A DNA stretch of 64,000 nt from Aquimarina sediminis (GTDB lineage: Bacteria; Bacteroidota; Bacteroidia; Flavobacteriales; Flavobacteriaceae). Position 1 is the stretch's first letter; each line of letters opens with the position of its first letter. Under the pieces are notes generated by a model, which did not search any database, was not told where the DNA came from, and worked only from the letters and a program-made list of their open reading frames with translations. A program made the position numbers and the translations under genes. The DNA lies in contig NZ_POYJ01000014.1 in the NCBI RefSeq assembly GCF_002895435.1, positions 93,533 to 157,532 of the forward strand, written 5' to 3'. Shown one piece after another: positions 45,797-53,747 of this stretch.

Positions 45797-46351
45797 CTAA
45801 CCTAATCGTTTCAACACCATTCGGGATCTTGCTTTGTATGCAGCACTGCCAGTATTGTAATTGTTTTCTAGTGTTATTTTGAGCTCAGGATGCACCCATC
45901 CAAATTCGGTTCCTAATAAGTATAGTGAAGTCATCGAATATGCTTTTGGAGCTACCTTTTGATCAGTAATAAGCCAGTCAAAACAAATCTCTGTGATTTT
46001 CTCTCGATGAGCGGTGGTAAGGGATTGTTTTATAACAGGAACCTTTTTTTGGTAATAAGCTATAATAAGGTATTCGAATATCTTTGCCATAGGGCGTACT
46101 GCCGAATGTTTATATACTTTTGAGGCTATATGTATAAGGTAATCCAGATGAGGCATAATAGCTTCTAGATTGTTTTTACAAAAAAACTCTAAGCCCCACG
46201 AAGCTCTGCACGAGATCTCATCATCTACTTGTGCACAGATGGCAAGTAGCTCTGGTAGTAATGCAGGATTATCGAGAATCAAATTAGCAAAAGAGCTCCT
46301 TTTTTCTCGCGAATGATTTATGGCTGTTAGTATATCCTTAAGAGAAGGCAT
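45797..46351 (-). CDS. HEAT-like helical protein near purB
   Basis: A 184-aa all-helical protein with a HEAT-repeat look (LLPELLAICAQVDDEISCRASWGLEFFCKNN). Homologues near purB in flavobacteria are sometimes labelled adenylosuccinate lyase, but none of that enzyme's motifs are present here. It ends GSAAYKARSRMVLKRLG. Start is the ATG at 46349-46351 (MPSLKDILTAINHSREKR). Its stop codon lies 6 bases from the 9-nt repeat array. Function unknown; a scaffold or DNA-repair-type helical role is only a guess. Confidence 0.7.
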   Translation of the reverse strand: MPSLKDILTAINHSREKRSSFANLILDNPALLPELLAICAQVDDEISCRASWGLEFFCKNNLEAIMPHLDYLIHIASKVYKHSAVRPMAKIFEYLIIAYYQKKVPVIKQSLTTAHREKITEICFDWLITDQKVAPKAYSMTSLYLLGTEFGWVHPELKITLENNYNTGSAAYKARSRMVLKRLG

Positions 46352-46367
46352 AGTACTCAAAACTAGA

Positions 46368-47054
46368 TTATTGTTTCACGTTCATCAACTCATCTACTAC
46401 TTTGGCAACCCCTGTTGTTGCCTTTTCTGGTAGTATAGTAAGATTTTTTGTTGGCGATATTGCGGGATTAGGATCAATAAAATAGATAGGTGTCTGCGGC
46501 GGGGCATATTGTACTAATCCAGCAGCGGGGTATACCTGCATCGAGGTACCTATAATAATAAGAACATCTGCCTGCTCTGTAATAGTTATGGCGGTATCCA
46601 GCATGGGTACTGCCTCACCAAACCATACAATATGGGGGCGTAGTTGAGAATTACGCTCGCATCGATCTCCCAGATTAAGATCTTCTGTCCAGTCCAACAC
46701 TATTCGCTCATCAAACTGGCTTCTTACTTTTAGTAGCTCGCCATGCAGGTGTACTACATTAGTACTACCAGCGCGCTCATGTAGATCATCTACGTTTTGG
46801 GTAATAATTGTTACCTTATATTGTTTCTCTAGCGTTACCAGATCAAGATGTGCAGTATTGGGGGTTACCGTATGCAGCTGGCTACGCCTTTTGTTATAAA
46901 AATCCAATACAAGCTCAGGGTCATTCTTCCATCCTTGTGGAGAGGCTACCTCCATGATATCATGCCCCTCCCATAGCCCATCTGCATCTCTAAAGGTGTT
47001 AATACCACTTTCTGCGCTTATTCCTGCTCCTGTGAGTACTACTATATTTTGCAT
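46368..47054 (-). CDS. cobB: NAD-dependent protein deacylase (sirtuin)
   Basis: A 228-aa SIR2-family enzyme that removes acyl groups from lysines using NAD. The NAD motif is VLTGAGISAESGINTFRDADGLW. ITQNVDDLHERAG and the catalytic His in VVHLHGEL follow, then LRPHIVWFGE and IIGTSMQVYPAAGLV. The YxxR pair typical of desuccinylases is present in DFYNKRR. Only one Cys occurs where most sirtuins have a four-Cys zinc site. I chose the ATG at 47052-47054; the longer frame adds 48 unrelated residues. It lies 16 bases upstream of the HEAT-like gene. Confidence 0.88.
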   Translation of the reverse strand: MQNIVVLTGAGISAESGINTFRDADGLWEGHDIMEVASPQGWKNDPELVLDFYNKRRSQLHTVTPNTAHLDLVTLEKQYKVTIITQNVDDLHERAGSTNVVHLHGELLKVRSQFDERIVLDWTEDLNLGDRCERNSQLRPHIVWFGEAVPMLDTAITITEQADVLIIIGTSMQVYPAAGLVQYAPPQTPIYFIDPNPAISPTKNLTILPEKATTGVAKVVDELMNVKQ

Positions 47055-47854
47055 GCTTTTAAACTGTTCTAATTGGTTTAATAAATTAAGTCTTCGGTCT
47101 TCCGTCCCCACCTTAGCGTAACAACACCGATAATCAAGGTTAAAAGTATAAGATTTTGATATGATATAATATAGAAACCAACTTTTTTTTGTGAACACCC
47201 AAAAGTTTTTGCTTTCTTTCTTCTTAGGCTATTTTCGACATGTATATAGAGACTCTTTGATACTAGGGGCAATCTTGAAAATAGAAGTTATGATATAAAA
47301 ATAAAACCACCTCACACAGATGTTAACGATCACATGCTAAGTTGTTTATACTGTTTTGATGTCGATTTTATACAAACTAGTAGAGGTTTATGACTTTTTT
47401 TGATTGTATTACAAAATGTACAATAGAATTGGTTTGATGTCGTTTTTTCTTACTACGGGATTAACGTTATGCATGGATTGAAAATCCAAATCAATTCAAA
47501 GCGGTTAAATCTGCAAATTCAAAACTGGACATTTTTCACAAATTTAAATACAACAAAAAAAGGAAATAACCACTATTTTTTTTCATTTTTTTGGTAGCCA
47601 AAATGCATTTTTAGCATTTTTTAACAAACTGACATACGTATTGTTAAAGTTATCCGTTATAGCTATAAACGTAAAAACATCGATAAACGACATGTAATAA
47701 TCGACGATCTGCAAAATATAACTATCTGATAATGAATACTTACCGTACTAATATTACGGTTTTGCCGTACTGAAAAAAAGCATAAATGCCCTATCTTGTA
47801 AATAGAATAACTCAACATTTAACAACCGACACTAATTTCTTAAACATTTACCCT
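47055..47854. other. Non-coding stretch, no gene seen
   Basis: About 800 AT-rich bases between the divergent sirtuin and LytTR-regulator genes. It must contain promoters for both, but I see no RNA gene, repeat or convincing small protein. Small open frames here lack signal or family features. Confidence 0.5.
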
Positions 47855-48592
47855 ATGAAGTATCCTTATGTAATTATAGACAATGATCAGAAAATTGCTG
47901 ATTCTATTCAGATTTCGTTAGAAGAACAAACTGATTATATCTGTACGGGGATCGCAAAAGATGAGCAAGATGCGTTGGATATCATTTTAGAAAGAAAACC
48001 CCGCATTGTTTTTTTAGAACCCGAAGTACCGGGCTTACATAGCGACAAAACAAAATACTCGTTGATGACAGAGTTGTCCAAATACATGTCGCGTTTACCA
48101 GAGTTTATTGTAGTTACCAGGACATCAGATTATGCCATAGAGGGCATACGCAACAGGATTCTGGATTATATTATAAAACCTTTTAACAAGGGACAAATCA
48201 ACAGAACCCTTATGAGGTTCGAAAAAGATTTTGACCAGGGAGGAGACAATACCTTATGTTTTAAGTCTTATGGCGACTATAAATTTGTTGATGTCGATGA
48301 GATCCTGTATCTCAAGGCAGATAATAATACCACAGATTTTATAATGAGCAATGGTAATAAGGTAGAAGCCTTTAAGACCCTTAAGCATTTTCAGCATTTG
48401 TTACCCGATCATTTTGTGCGAATCCACAACAGTTATATCATTAATACCCATTATGTATCCCGGATACATTTTGGCAAAGCCAAGTGTGCTATTAAGAATA
48501 CAGATGATATGATTCCCTTTTCAAAATCGTATAAAAACAATGTCGAGGAGATCAAAGATAGTTTGGCAAAAAAGAGTTTAATCTATATATAA
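47855..48592 (+). CDS. LytTR response regulator with Glu at phospho-site
   Basis: A 245-aa regulator with an N-terminal receiver (1-120) and a C-terminal LytTR DNA-binding domain (about 140-245, FKSYGDYKFVDVDEILYLKADNN and FVRIHNSYIINTHYV). The receiver keeps the acidic pocket (IIDND), the switch Thr (VVTRT) and the Lys (YIIKPF). The phospho-acceptor Asp is replaced by E55 (IVFLEPEVPG), so it may be locked active or be controlled without phosphorylation. I chose the ATG at 47855 because the receiver fold begins there; an ATG at 47786 is possible. No histidine kinase is paired with it. Confidence 0.85.
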   Translation: MKYPYVIIDNDQKIADSIQISLEEQTDYICTGIAKDEQDALDIILERKPRIVFLEPEVPGLHSDKTKYSLMTELSKYMSRLPEFIVVTRTSDYAIEGIRNRILDYIIKPFNKGQINRTLMRFEKDFDQGGDNTLCFKSYGDYKFVDVDEILYLKADNNTTDFIMSNGNKVEAFKTLKHFQHLLPDHFVRIHNSYIINTHYVSRIHFGKAKCAIKNTDDMIPFSKSYKNNVEEIKDSLAKKSLIYI

Positions 48593-48620
48593 TCCAAGCT
48601 ATATGACCATAAAAAAGACC

Positions 48621-48648
48621 AACCGATAAATCCACTGATTTATCGGTT
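48621..48648 (+). terminator. Terminator after LytTR regulator gene
   Basis: A 12-bp perfect stem AACCGATAAATC / GATTTATCGGTT with loop CACT, followed by seven Ts, 28 bases after the stop codon. Confidence 0.88.
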
Positions 48649-48824
48649 TTTTTGTAATAACGGCAGTGTATGTCAGCCTAAAAAAAGGAGTGCATAGTTT
48701 CCTACAAATACTACCGATTTTGTAAAATATGACCATCTACTCGTATAATCGGTATAAGTACTATTAGCAGGGGGCTAACCACTAAAGACACCTTAATATA
48801 TTAGGCGCGAGGGAATTATCCCCA

Positions 48825-48832
48825 TACATTTG
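48825..48832 (+). promoter_or_regulatory. Putative -7 box for lipoprotein genes
   Basis: TACATTTG matches TANNTTTG, 191 bases upstream of the first small lipoprotein gene, in an otherwise empty 430-base gap. No clear -33 element was seen. If it is used, the leader is unusually long. Confidence 0.35.
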
Positions 48833-49023
48833 TAGTGTACAATTAGAGATACAAAATCAAAAATAAGATATCTGAGATGATGTGATCTAATAAAACAATC
48901 GTAGCGCGACGATAAAGACCCAAAATAAAAAAATAAAATATTACAAAATAAACAGACCCCAAGAAGATGTAAAAGTCTTTAAGTAAATAAAAAAAATACG
49001 TAAAACTAATAAAACTAAAAGAT

Positions 49024-49233
49024 ATGAAAACTATAAAAACACTATTCGCTATATTAACCCTAAGTATTATGTTTATCGCTTGTGAAGCTGAAGCTGTGAA
49101 TGATGAAGTTGGAATTGAGTTGAATGATCAGTTTGCTGGTGAGGAAGATGAAGAGGCAATTCCTCCTGGGAATAATACAATGTCTACAGAAGAAGATGAG
49201 GAAGATATCCAGCCTTCAAACGGAAATAATTAA
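49024..49233 (+). CDS. Small acidic lipoprotein
   Basis: A 69-aa protein that I cannot assign to a family. MKTIKTLFAILTLSIMFIAC is a lipoprotein signal with Cys20. The mature part is only 50 residues and very acidic (EDEEAIPP and EEDEEDIQP), so it should be a short surface or periplasmic anchor peptide. A second, similar gene follows 72 bases downstream. The proximity to a TPR histidine kinase lipoprotein suggests a ligand or accessory role, but this is inference. Confidence 0.7.
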   Translation: MKTIKTLFAILTLSIMFIACEAEAVNDEVGIELNDQFAGEEDEEAIPPGNNTMSTEEDEEDIQPSNGNN

Positions 49234-49305
49234 TTTAAGATTTTTTAAATTTTATGCAGATAATACTTTAAAAATATAAAATTGACAAAACTAAAAACCC
49301 AAGCT

Positions 49306-49455
49306 ATGAAAACTATAAAAACATTATTTACTATTCTATTCTTAACTACAATGTTTATTGCTTGCGAAGCAGATACTATAAATGACGAAGTAGGTATAGA
49401 AATTGATGATCAATTTGGAGAAGAGATAGATGAAGAAGTAATTACGCCAGGTTAG
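49306..49455 (+). CDS. Second small acidic lipoprotein (paralogue)
   Basis: A 49-aa protein found by reading the sequence. MKTIKTLFTILFLTTMFIAC is a lipoprotein signal nearly identical to that of the preceding gene. The mature part has EADTINDEVGIEIDDQFGEE, matching the first 20 residues of the paralogue's mature region, and ends ITPG. It lacks the acidic C-terminal extension of its neighbour. Tandem duplication is clear. A strong terminator follows. Confidence 0.7.
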   Translation: MKTIKTLFTILFLTTMFIACEADTINDEVGIEIDDQFGEEIDEEVITPG

Positions 49456-49503
49456 TAAGAAATCTCATAATATATGTATATAACGAAATAAATAGAATCA
49501 ATT

Positions 49504-49549
49504 ATACAACAAAAAAGTTCTAATTGTAGTTAGAACTTTTTTGTTGTAT
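49504..49549 (+). terminator. Terminator after small lipoprotein genes
   Basis: A 20-bp perfect stem (arms 49504-49523 and 49530-49549) with loop TTGTAG and a T-run in the 3' arm. It separates the lipoprotein pair from the kinase gene 38 bases on. Confidence 0.85.
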
Positions 49550-49586
49550 ACAAATTGATTATTTTTAATAACAAATTTATTTTACG

Positions 49587-51662
49587 ATGCTTAGATCTTT
49601 TTTCTTCATTATTATAATTATTTCTTCTTTAATACTTAATAGCTGTTATAATAACCCTGATAAAGCTATTGAAAGTGAAGAATTGAAATTAAATCTAATA
49701 CAATCGTATATTGAAATAGCTAAAGATAGACAAAACTCTGAAGCAGAAAGGAGAACTAATTTAGAAAAAGCATATAGTATATGTTCTACACTCAATAACA
49801 ACACTTCGAAAATAAATAAAATTCAAAATATATCATTCATATACTATGAACTTAAGGATTTTGATAAGTATAAGGATATGAATGAAAGGGCTTTAAGGTT
49901 ATCAAATTCAATTAATGATTCATTGAATATGGCTAGATCTTATGCATATTTGGGAATTTATTATAGACCAACAAAATTAGATGTTGCCTATGAAAATTTT
50001 TATGAGGCAGATAAAATTTATTCGTCTTTGGATTATCAAAAACATGATCCTAAAAAGTATGCTTTTGATCATGGTAAAGTATTGGCGGATTTGGCACAAA
50101 TATTACGAAAGACTAAAGATTATAGTAAAAGTGAATCCTTGACAATAAAAGCTATCCAAAGCTTTGAGCTTGCTGAGAATGGTTTATATATACCTATGTG
50201 TTATACTAATTTAGGGAATCTTGCAAAATCTTTAGGACATTATGATGAGGCGATAGAATATCAGCAGAAAGCAATAGATTATGCAAAAGGAACTAAAAAA
50301 GAGATTTTACAAACTTTAATATCTCTTAATAATATGGGGACTGTCTATAAGTCACAACAAAAATATAAGGAAGCAAAAGAATCGTATAATAAAGCACTAT
50401 CATATACTGATTTTTTGAGTAAAAACCCTAAAAGACATGCTTTATATTTAGATAACCTGGCATATGTTAATTTTTTATCCAATGATACAAGTGATATTCC
50501 AGATTTGTTTTACAAAGCTCTTAAGATAAGGGATAGTATTGACGATAAGAATGGTATTGCGACTAACACTTTACATTTAGCAGAATATTATCAATCAATA
50601 GAGAAAGATAGTATAGCAAGGATGTATGCTAAACAATCACGAGATATATCACTGCAACTGCATAACAATGTTGAGTTATTACAGGCGTACCGGTTATTGT
50701 CTAAAATTTCGGATAGTGAAGAAGGATTAGAGTATGCTAATAATTACATCGCATTAAATGATAGTCTAGTTAAAGAAGAAAGAGCATTCAGAGACAAATT
50801 CGCTCGTATACGCTTTGAGACCGATGAGATCAAAGATGAAAACCTAAAAATGACCCGAGAAAATGAAATTTTGATCATTGCCATCCTGGGGTTAACCGCT
50901 TTATTTTTATTAGGATATATTATCTTTAGACAACAGCAGAGTAATAAAGAACTACTGTTTGCACAGACGCAGCAAGAGTCTAATGAAGAGATTTACCGAT
51001 TATTACTTAATCAGCAAATCAAACTTGAAGAAGGTAGACAGATGGAGCAGCAACGTATGTCTGAGGAGTTACACGATGGAGTACTGGGTAGACTGTTTGG
51101 AGTGCGGCTTAGTCTCGATGGGATTAACCAGCGTGCCAATGATGGGTTTACAGAAACCAGAAATAAATATATAGACGAGCTCAAAGCGATAGAAAAAGAA
51201 ATACGCCTCATCTCTCATGATCTGGGAGCAGAGACCTTGCCATCTGATGTGGCCTATATCGATGCGGTAGAAAACCTGATCGGTGATCTGTGCGAAGCAC
51301 ACAAAATAAAATTCGATTTTCATAATGATGAAGATATCGATTGGGAGAGTGTAGATGACCAGAAAAAAGTAAACCTGTTCAGGATTTTGCAAGAGTCAAT
51401 GCAGAATATTTTTAAGCATGCCCATGCAGATTTGATAAAAATAAATTTTGAATATGCCGATGGTAACATAAATCTTACTATTTTAGATGATGGAATCGGA
51501 TTTGTAAGCTCAAAGGTTAAAAAAGGAATTGGTTTAAAGAATATTACATCGAGAGTTAGTCAGATGAACGGTGAAGTTCAATTCATTAGTGATAACAATT
51601 CGGGAACCACGGTGTCGGTAAGTGTCCCGATTGATACAGTACGAGTTGAAGAAATATATTAA
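49587..51662 (+). CDS. TPR-containing sensor histidine kinase (NarX/DesK type)
   Basis: A 691-aa sensor. The N-terminus MLRSFFFIIIIISSLILNSC is a lipoprotein-like signal. TPR-type helical repeats (about 60-400, for example YTNLGNLAKSLGHYDEAIEY) form the sensor. A single transmembrane helix lies near 431-450 (ILIIAILGLTALFLLGYIIF). The HisKA_3 domain has phospho-acceptor H496 (SEELHDGVLGRLFG), and the HATPase domain has LDDGIGF and GIGLKNITSRV. Its partner regulator gene follows after 90 bases. Confidence 0.92.
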   Translation: MLRSFFFIIIIISSLILNSCYNNPDKAIESEELKLNLIQSYIEIAKDRQNSEAERRTNLEKAYSICSTLNNNTSKINKIQNISFIYYELKDFDKYKDMNERALRLSNSINDSLNMARSYAYLGIYYRPTKLDVAYENFYEADKIYSSLDYQKHDPKKYAFDHGKVLADLAQILRKTKDYSKSESLTIKAIQSFELAENGLYIPMCYTNLGNLAKSLGHYDEAIEYQQKAIDYAKGTKKEILQTLISLNNMGTVYKSQQKYKEAKESYNKALSYTDFLSKNPKRHALYLDNLAYVNFLSNDTSDIPDLFYKALKIRDSIDDKNGIATNTLHLAEYYQSIEKDSIARMYAKQSRDISLQLHNNVELLQAYRLLSKISDSEEGLEYANNYIALNDSLVKEERAFRDKFARIRFETDEIKDENLKMTRENEILIIAILGLTALFLLGYIIFRQQQSNKELLFAQTQQESNEEIYRLLLNQQIKLEEGRQMEQQRMSEELHDGVLGRLFGVRLSLDGINQRANDGFTETRNKYIDELKAIEKEIRLISHDLGAETLPSDVAYIDAVENLIGDLCEAHKIKFDFHNDEDIDWESVDDQKKVNLFRILQESMQNIFKHAHADLIKINFEYADGNINLTILDDGIGFVSSKVKKGIGLKNITSRVSQMNGEVQFISDNNSGTTVSVSVPIDTVRVEEIY

Positions 51663-51752
51663 AAAAATACGCAGATACTATTTTGCTGATAACCAGGTTA
51701 TATATAGTATGTGTTTTTAAAACCTAGAAAACCTAAACAATAAATTTTTAAG

Positions 51753-52424
51753 ATGAAGAAAAAGCTAAAAGTTCTTATGATAGATGATCATCCAATGATT
51801 ATTGAAGGATATAAGAATACCTTATTAGGGGAAAACCAAAAAGAATATCAGATTAAGATAGATATTGCATCTAATTGCGATGATGCTTATGCTAATATTG
51901 TAAAATCTTCAGAAGGGAACGAATATGATATGCTTTTTGTAGATATAAAATTACCACCATCTTCTGATGGATCTATTACTTCTGGAGAAGATTTGGCCAA
52001 GCATGCAAAAGAGTTGTTGCCAAAAGCAAAAATAATTATCTTAACCATGCATAGAGAGGATCATAGAATACATAATATCCTCAAAAATATCAACCCTGCA
52101 GGGTTCTTAATCAAAAGTGATCTTACCTCTAGCGAGTTGTTATTAGCTTTTAATAATATTATCAAAGGTAAAGCATACTATAGTGCTACGGTAAATGACC
52201 ATTTTAGAAAGATGATGACCAATAAGTTCTCTCTGGATGAGAAAAACCTAAAGATCCTATATCATCTCTCTCGTGGTGTTAAGACAAAGAACCTACCCAA
52301 CTATGTGAGTTTATCACTTAGTGCGATCGAGAAAAGAAAGAATCAAATCAAAGAAATGTTTTCTATTGCCAAAGCAGACGATCAAATGCTATTGGAAGAA
52401 GCAAGAAAAAGAGGATTTATATAA
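51753..52424 (+). CDS. LuxR/NarL-type response regulator
   Basis: A 223-aa regulator. The receiver starts KVLMIDDHPMIIEGYKN; the phospho-acceptor is D64 in MLFVDIKLPPSS, and the switch and Lys positions are in IIILTMHRED and GFLIKSDL. The C-terminal helix-turn-helix (about 165-210) is a diverged GerE-type: LSRGVKTKNLPNYVSLSLSAIEKRKNQIKEMF. It should be phosphorylated by the kinase encoded just upstream. Target genes are unknown; the adjacent lipoproteins are candidates. Confidence 0.88.
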   Translation: MKKKLKVLMIDDHPMIIEGYKNTLLGENQKEYQIKIDIASNCDDAYANIVKSSEGNEYDMLFVDIKLPPSSDGSITSGEDLAKHAKELLPKAKIIILTMHREDHRIHNILKNINPAGFLIKSDLTSSELLLAFNNIIKGKAYYSATVNDHFRKMMTNKFSLDEKNLKILYHLSRGVKTKNLPNYVSLSLSAIEKRKNQIKEMFSIAKADDQMLLEEARKRGFI

Positions 52425-52515
52425 AACTATTGTATCGTATGGTACTCATCTTGGTCATACTTGCTGACGAGTATTGTATAACCAAGTTCTAATGCGCTTA
52501 GTACAAACAATTCAT

Positions 52516-52545
52516 AAAAGGCTATCACATTGTGGTAGCCTTTTT
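52516..52545 (+). terminator. Terminator after response regulator gene
   Basis: A stem of about 13 bp around GGCTATCAC / GTGGTAGCC (one G-T pair) with a 3-nt loop, A-run before and T-run after. Confidence 0.85.
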
Positions 52546-52727
52546 GTTTGGAGTGGTGTGGTTTAAGAAGTCGGAAGTCAGATGTCAGAAGTCGGAAGTC
52601 GGAAGTCAGATCTCGAAGTGATCGTAACGTCAGGCTGAGCCTGTTGAAGCATTTTGGAAACGGTTGATTTTGATGGTTTTTCTGGAAAAGTCAGATATCA
52701 GATGTCAGAAGACCGAAGCTCGACTTC

Positions 52728-52958
52728 TTGCAGCGATGTAAATGCACCTTGCAGTAATGTAGATGCTTCTTGCAACGATGTAAGTGTATCTTGCAGTAAT
52801 GTAGATACTCATTTCTTTAATGTAAGTACGTATTTCTTTAGTGTAGATGCCTATTTCTTCAATGTAAGTGCGTATTTCTTTAGTGTAGATGCTCATTTCT
52901 TTAATGTAAGTGTGTATTTCTTTACTGCAGATACCTATTTCTTTACTATAAGTACTCA
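52728..52958. repeat. 21-nt tandem repeat array, 11 units
   Basis: Eleven head-to-tail 21-base units. Units 1-4 start TTGCA(G/A), units 5-11 start TTTCTT. Units also alternate between a GTAGAT type and a GTAAGT type, giving a 42-base higher-order period. Because 21 is a multiple of three, open frames run through on both strands, but no real gene is apparent. Shorter AGTCGGAAGTCAGA-type repeats lie just upstream (about 52567-52615). Confidence 0.9.
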
Positions 52959-53747
52959 ACCTATTGATAGTCAGTAGGGATTTCTACTTATTAATACTTG
53001 TTTTTTTACGCAATTACCATCGTTTTTGAGGGATTGATGGCTTATTTACGGTTTGTACGTATTTATTTTGATGGTTAAAATACTTACAATCAAAGTTTTA
53101 TATATAAATTTATAATGTTAAGGTTCTTAACATAGTATCTGAATATCTAATACAAATACACAAAAGCAATATATCTTACCCCGGATTAAAAGTGTTTTTA
53201 GGATTACCTATTCATCTTTATACCAAATACTCTTGTCATCATGTAATTCTAATATATGTTCTAAACATATATAGAGTATCGAACTACTAGTATTACACTA
53301 ACTTATATAGTATTTGCCTATGACAAATTTTACCTTTTTCTTAATCTCAAAAAGTACACGATTATTTTATTCTAATCAAAGTAGAGACACTTCTTTTTTT
53401 AGCCTGAATTCTATAAGAAAGATTGCAGTATAATCAATACAGTCTTCTCATAGTAGATACAATGCTATAGATGCATTATTAAAAATATGATCTGGCTATG
53501 TTGTTAGATAATACTATATAAAACAGCATGGCAACTGTAAAACTTTGGCGAGCCAACAAAATGCAAAATCTGAAAAAAGATGAGCTATCAAAATGTATTT
53601 ATACAAAACAGTTGAATCCACATAACTTTTTGGATATAGCATTTCTTGATTAGTGAAATCATTATCCTCCCAAAGATCAGTACACTATAAAACGATACAG
53701 TAAACAAAGTTAAACAGTAATCTTTGTAAATAATAAACCATTAATAT
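52959..53747. other. Non-coding leader region of sulfatase gene
   Basis: About 790 AT-rich bases with no gene seen. It contains an AATCAAAGTTTTATATATAA stretch near 53089 that recurs with small changes near 57057, and the GGCGAGCC leader element at 53531-53574. The same two landmarks, at nearly the same spacing, occur upstream of the next transcription unit. Confidence 0.5.
53531..53574 (+). promoter_or_regulatory. Shared leader element, copy A
   Basis: A 44-base stretch containing TGTAAAACTTTGGCGAGCC, followed by AACAAAATGCAAAATCTGAA. TTGGCGAGCCAA can form a small hairpin. It recurs at 57492-57536 with few changes. It lies 173 bases upstream of the sulfatase ATG. Family unknown to me; RNA element or protein site are both possible. 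Confidence 0.6.

Noticed and set aside
45208..45882. Open frame of over 200 codons through the two microsatellites
   Set aside because: The repeats simply lack stop codons in several frames. The product would be pure low-complexity repeat, and the frame overlaps the end of the real gene at 45797.
47055..47272. N-terminal extension of the sirtuin and a small overlapping frame
   Set aside because: The extension has no resemblance to sirtuins; the NAD-binding motif begins right after the ATG at 47052-47054.
52654..52977. Open frames on both strands through the 21-base array
   Set aside because: A 21-base unit keeps any stop-free frame open. Neither strand shows a signal peptide, a sensible start region or a known domain.
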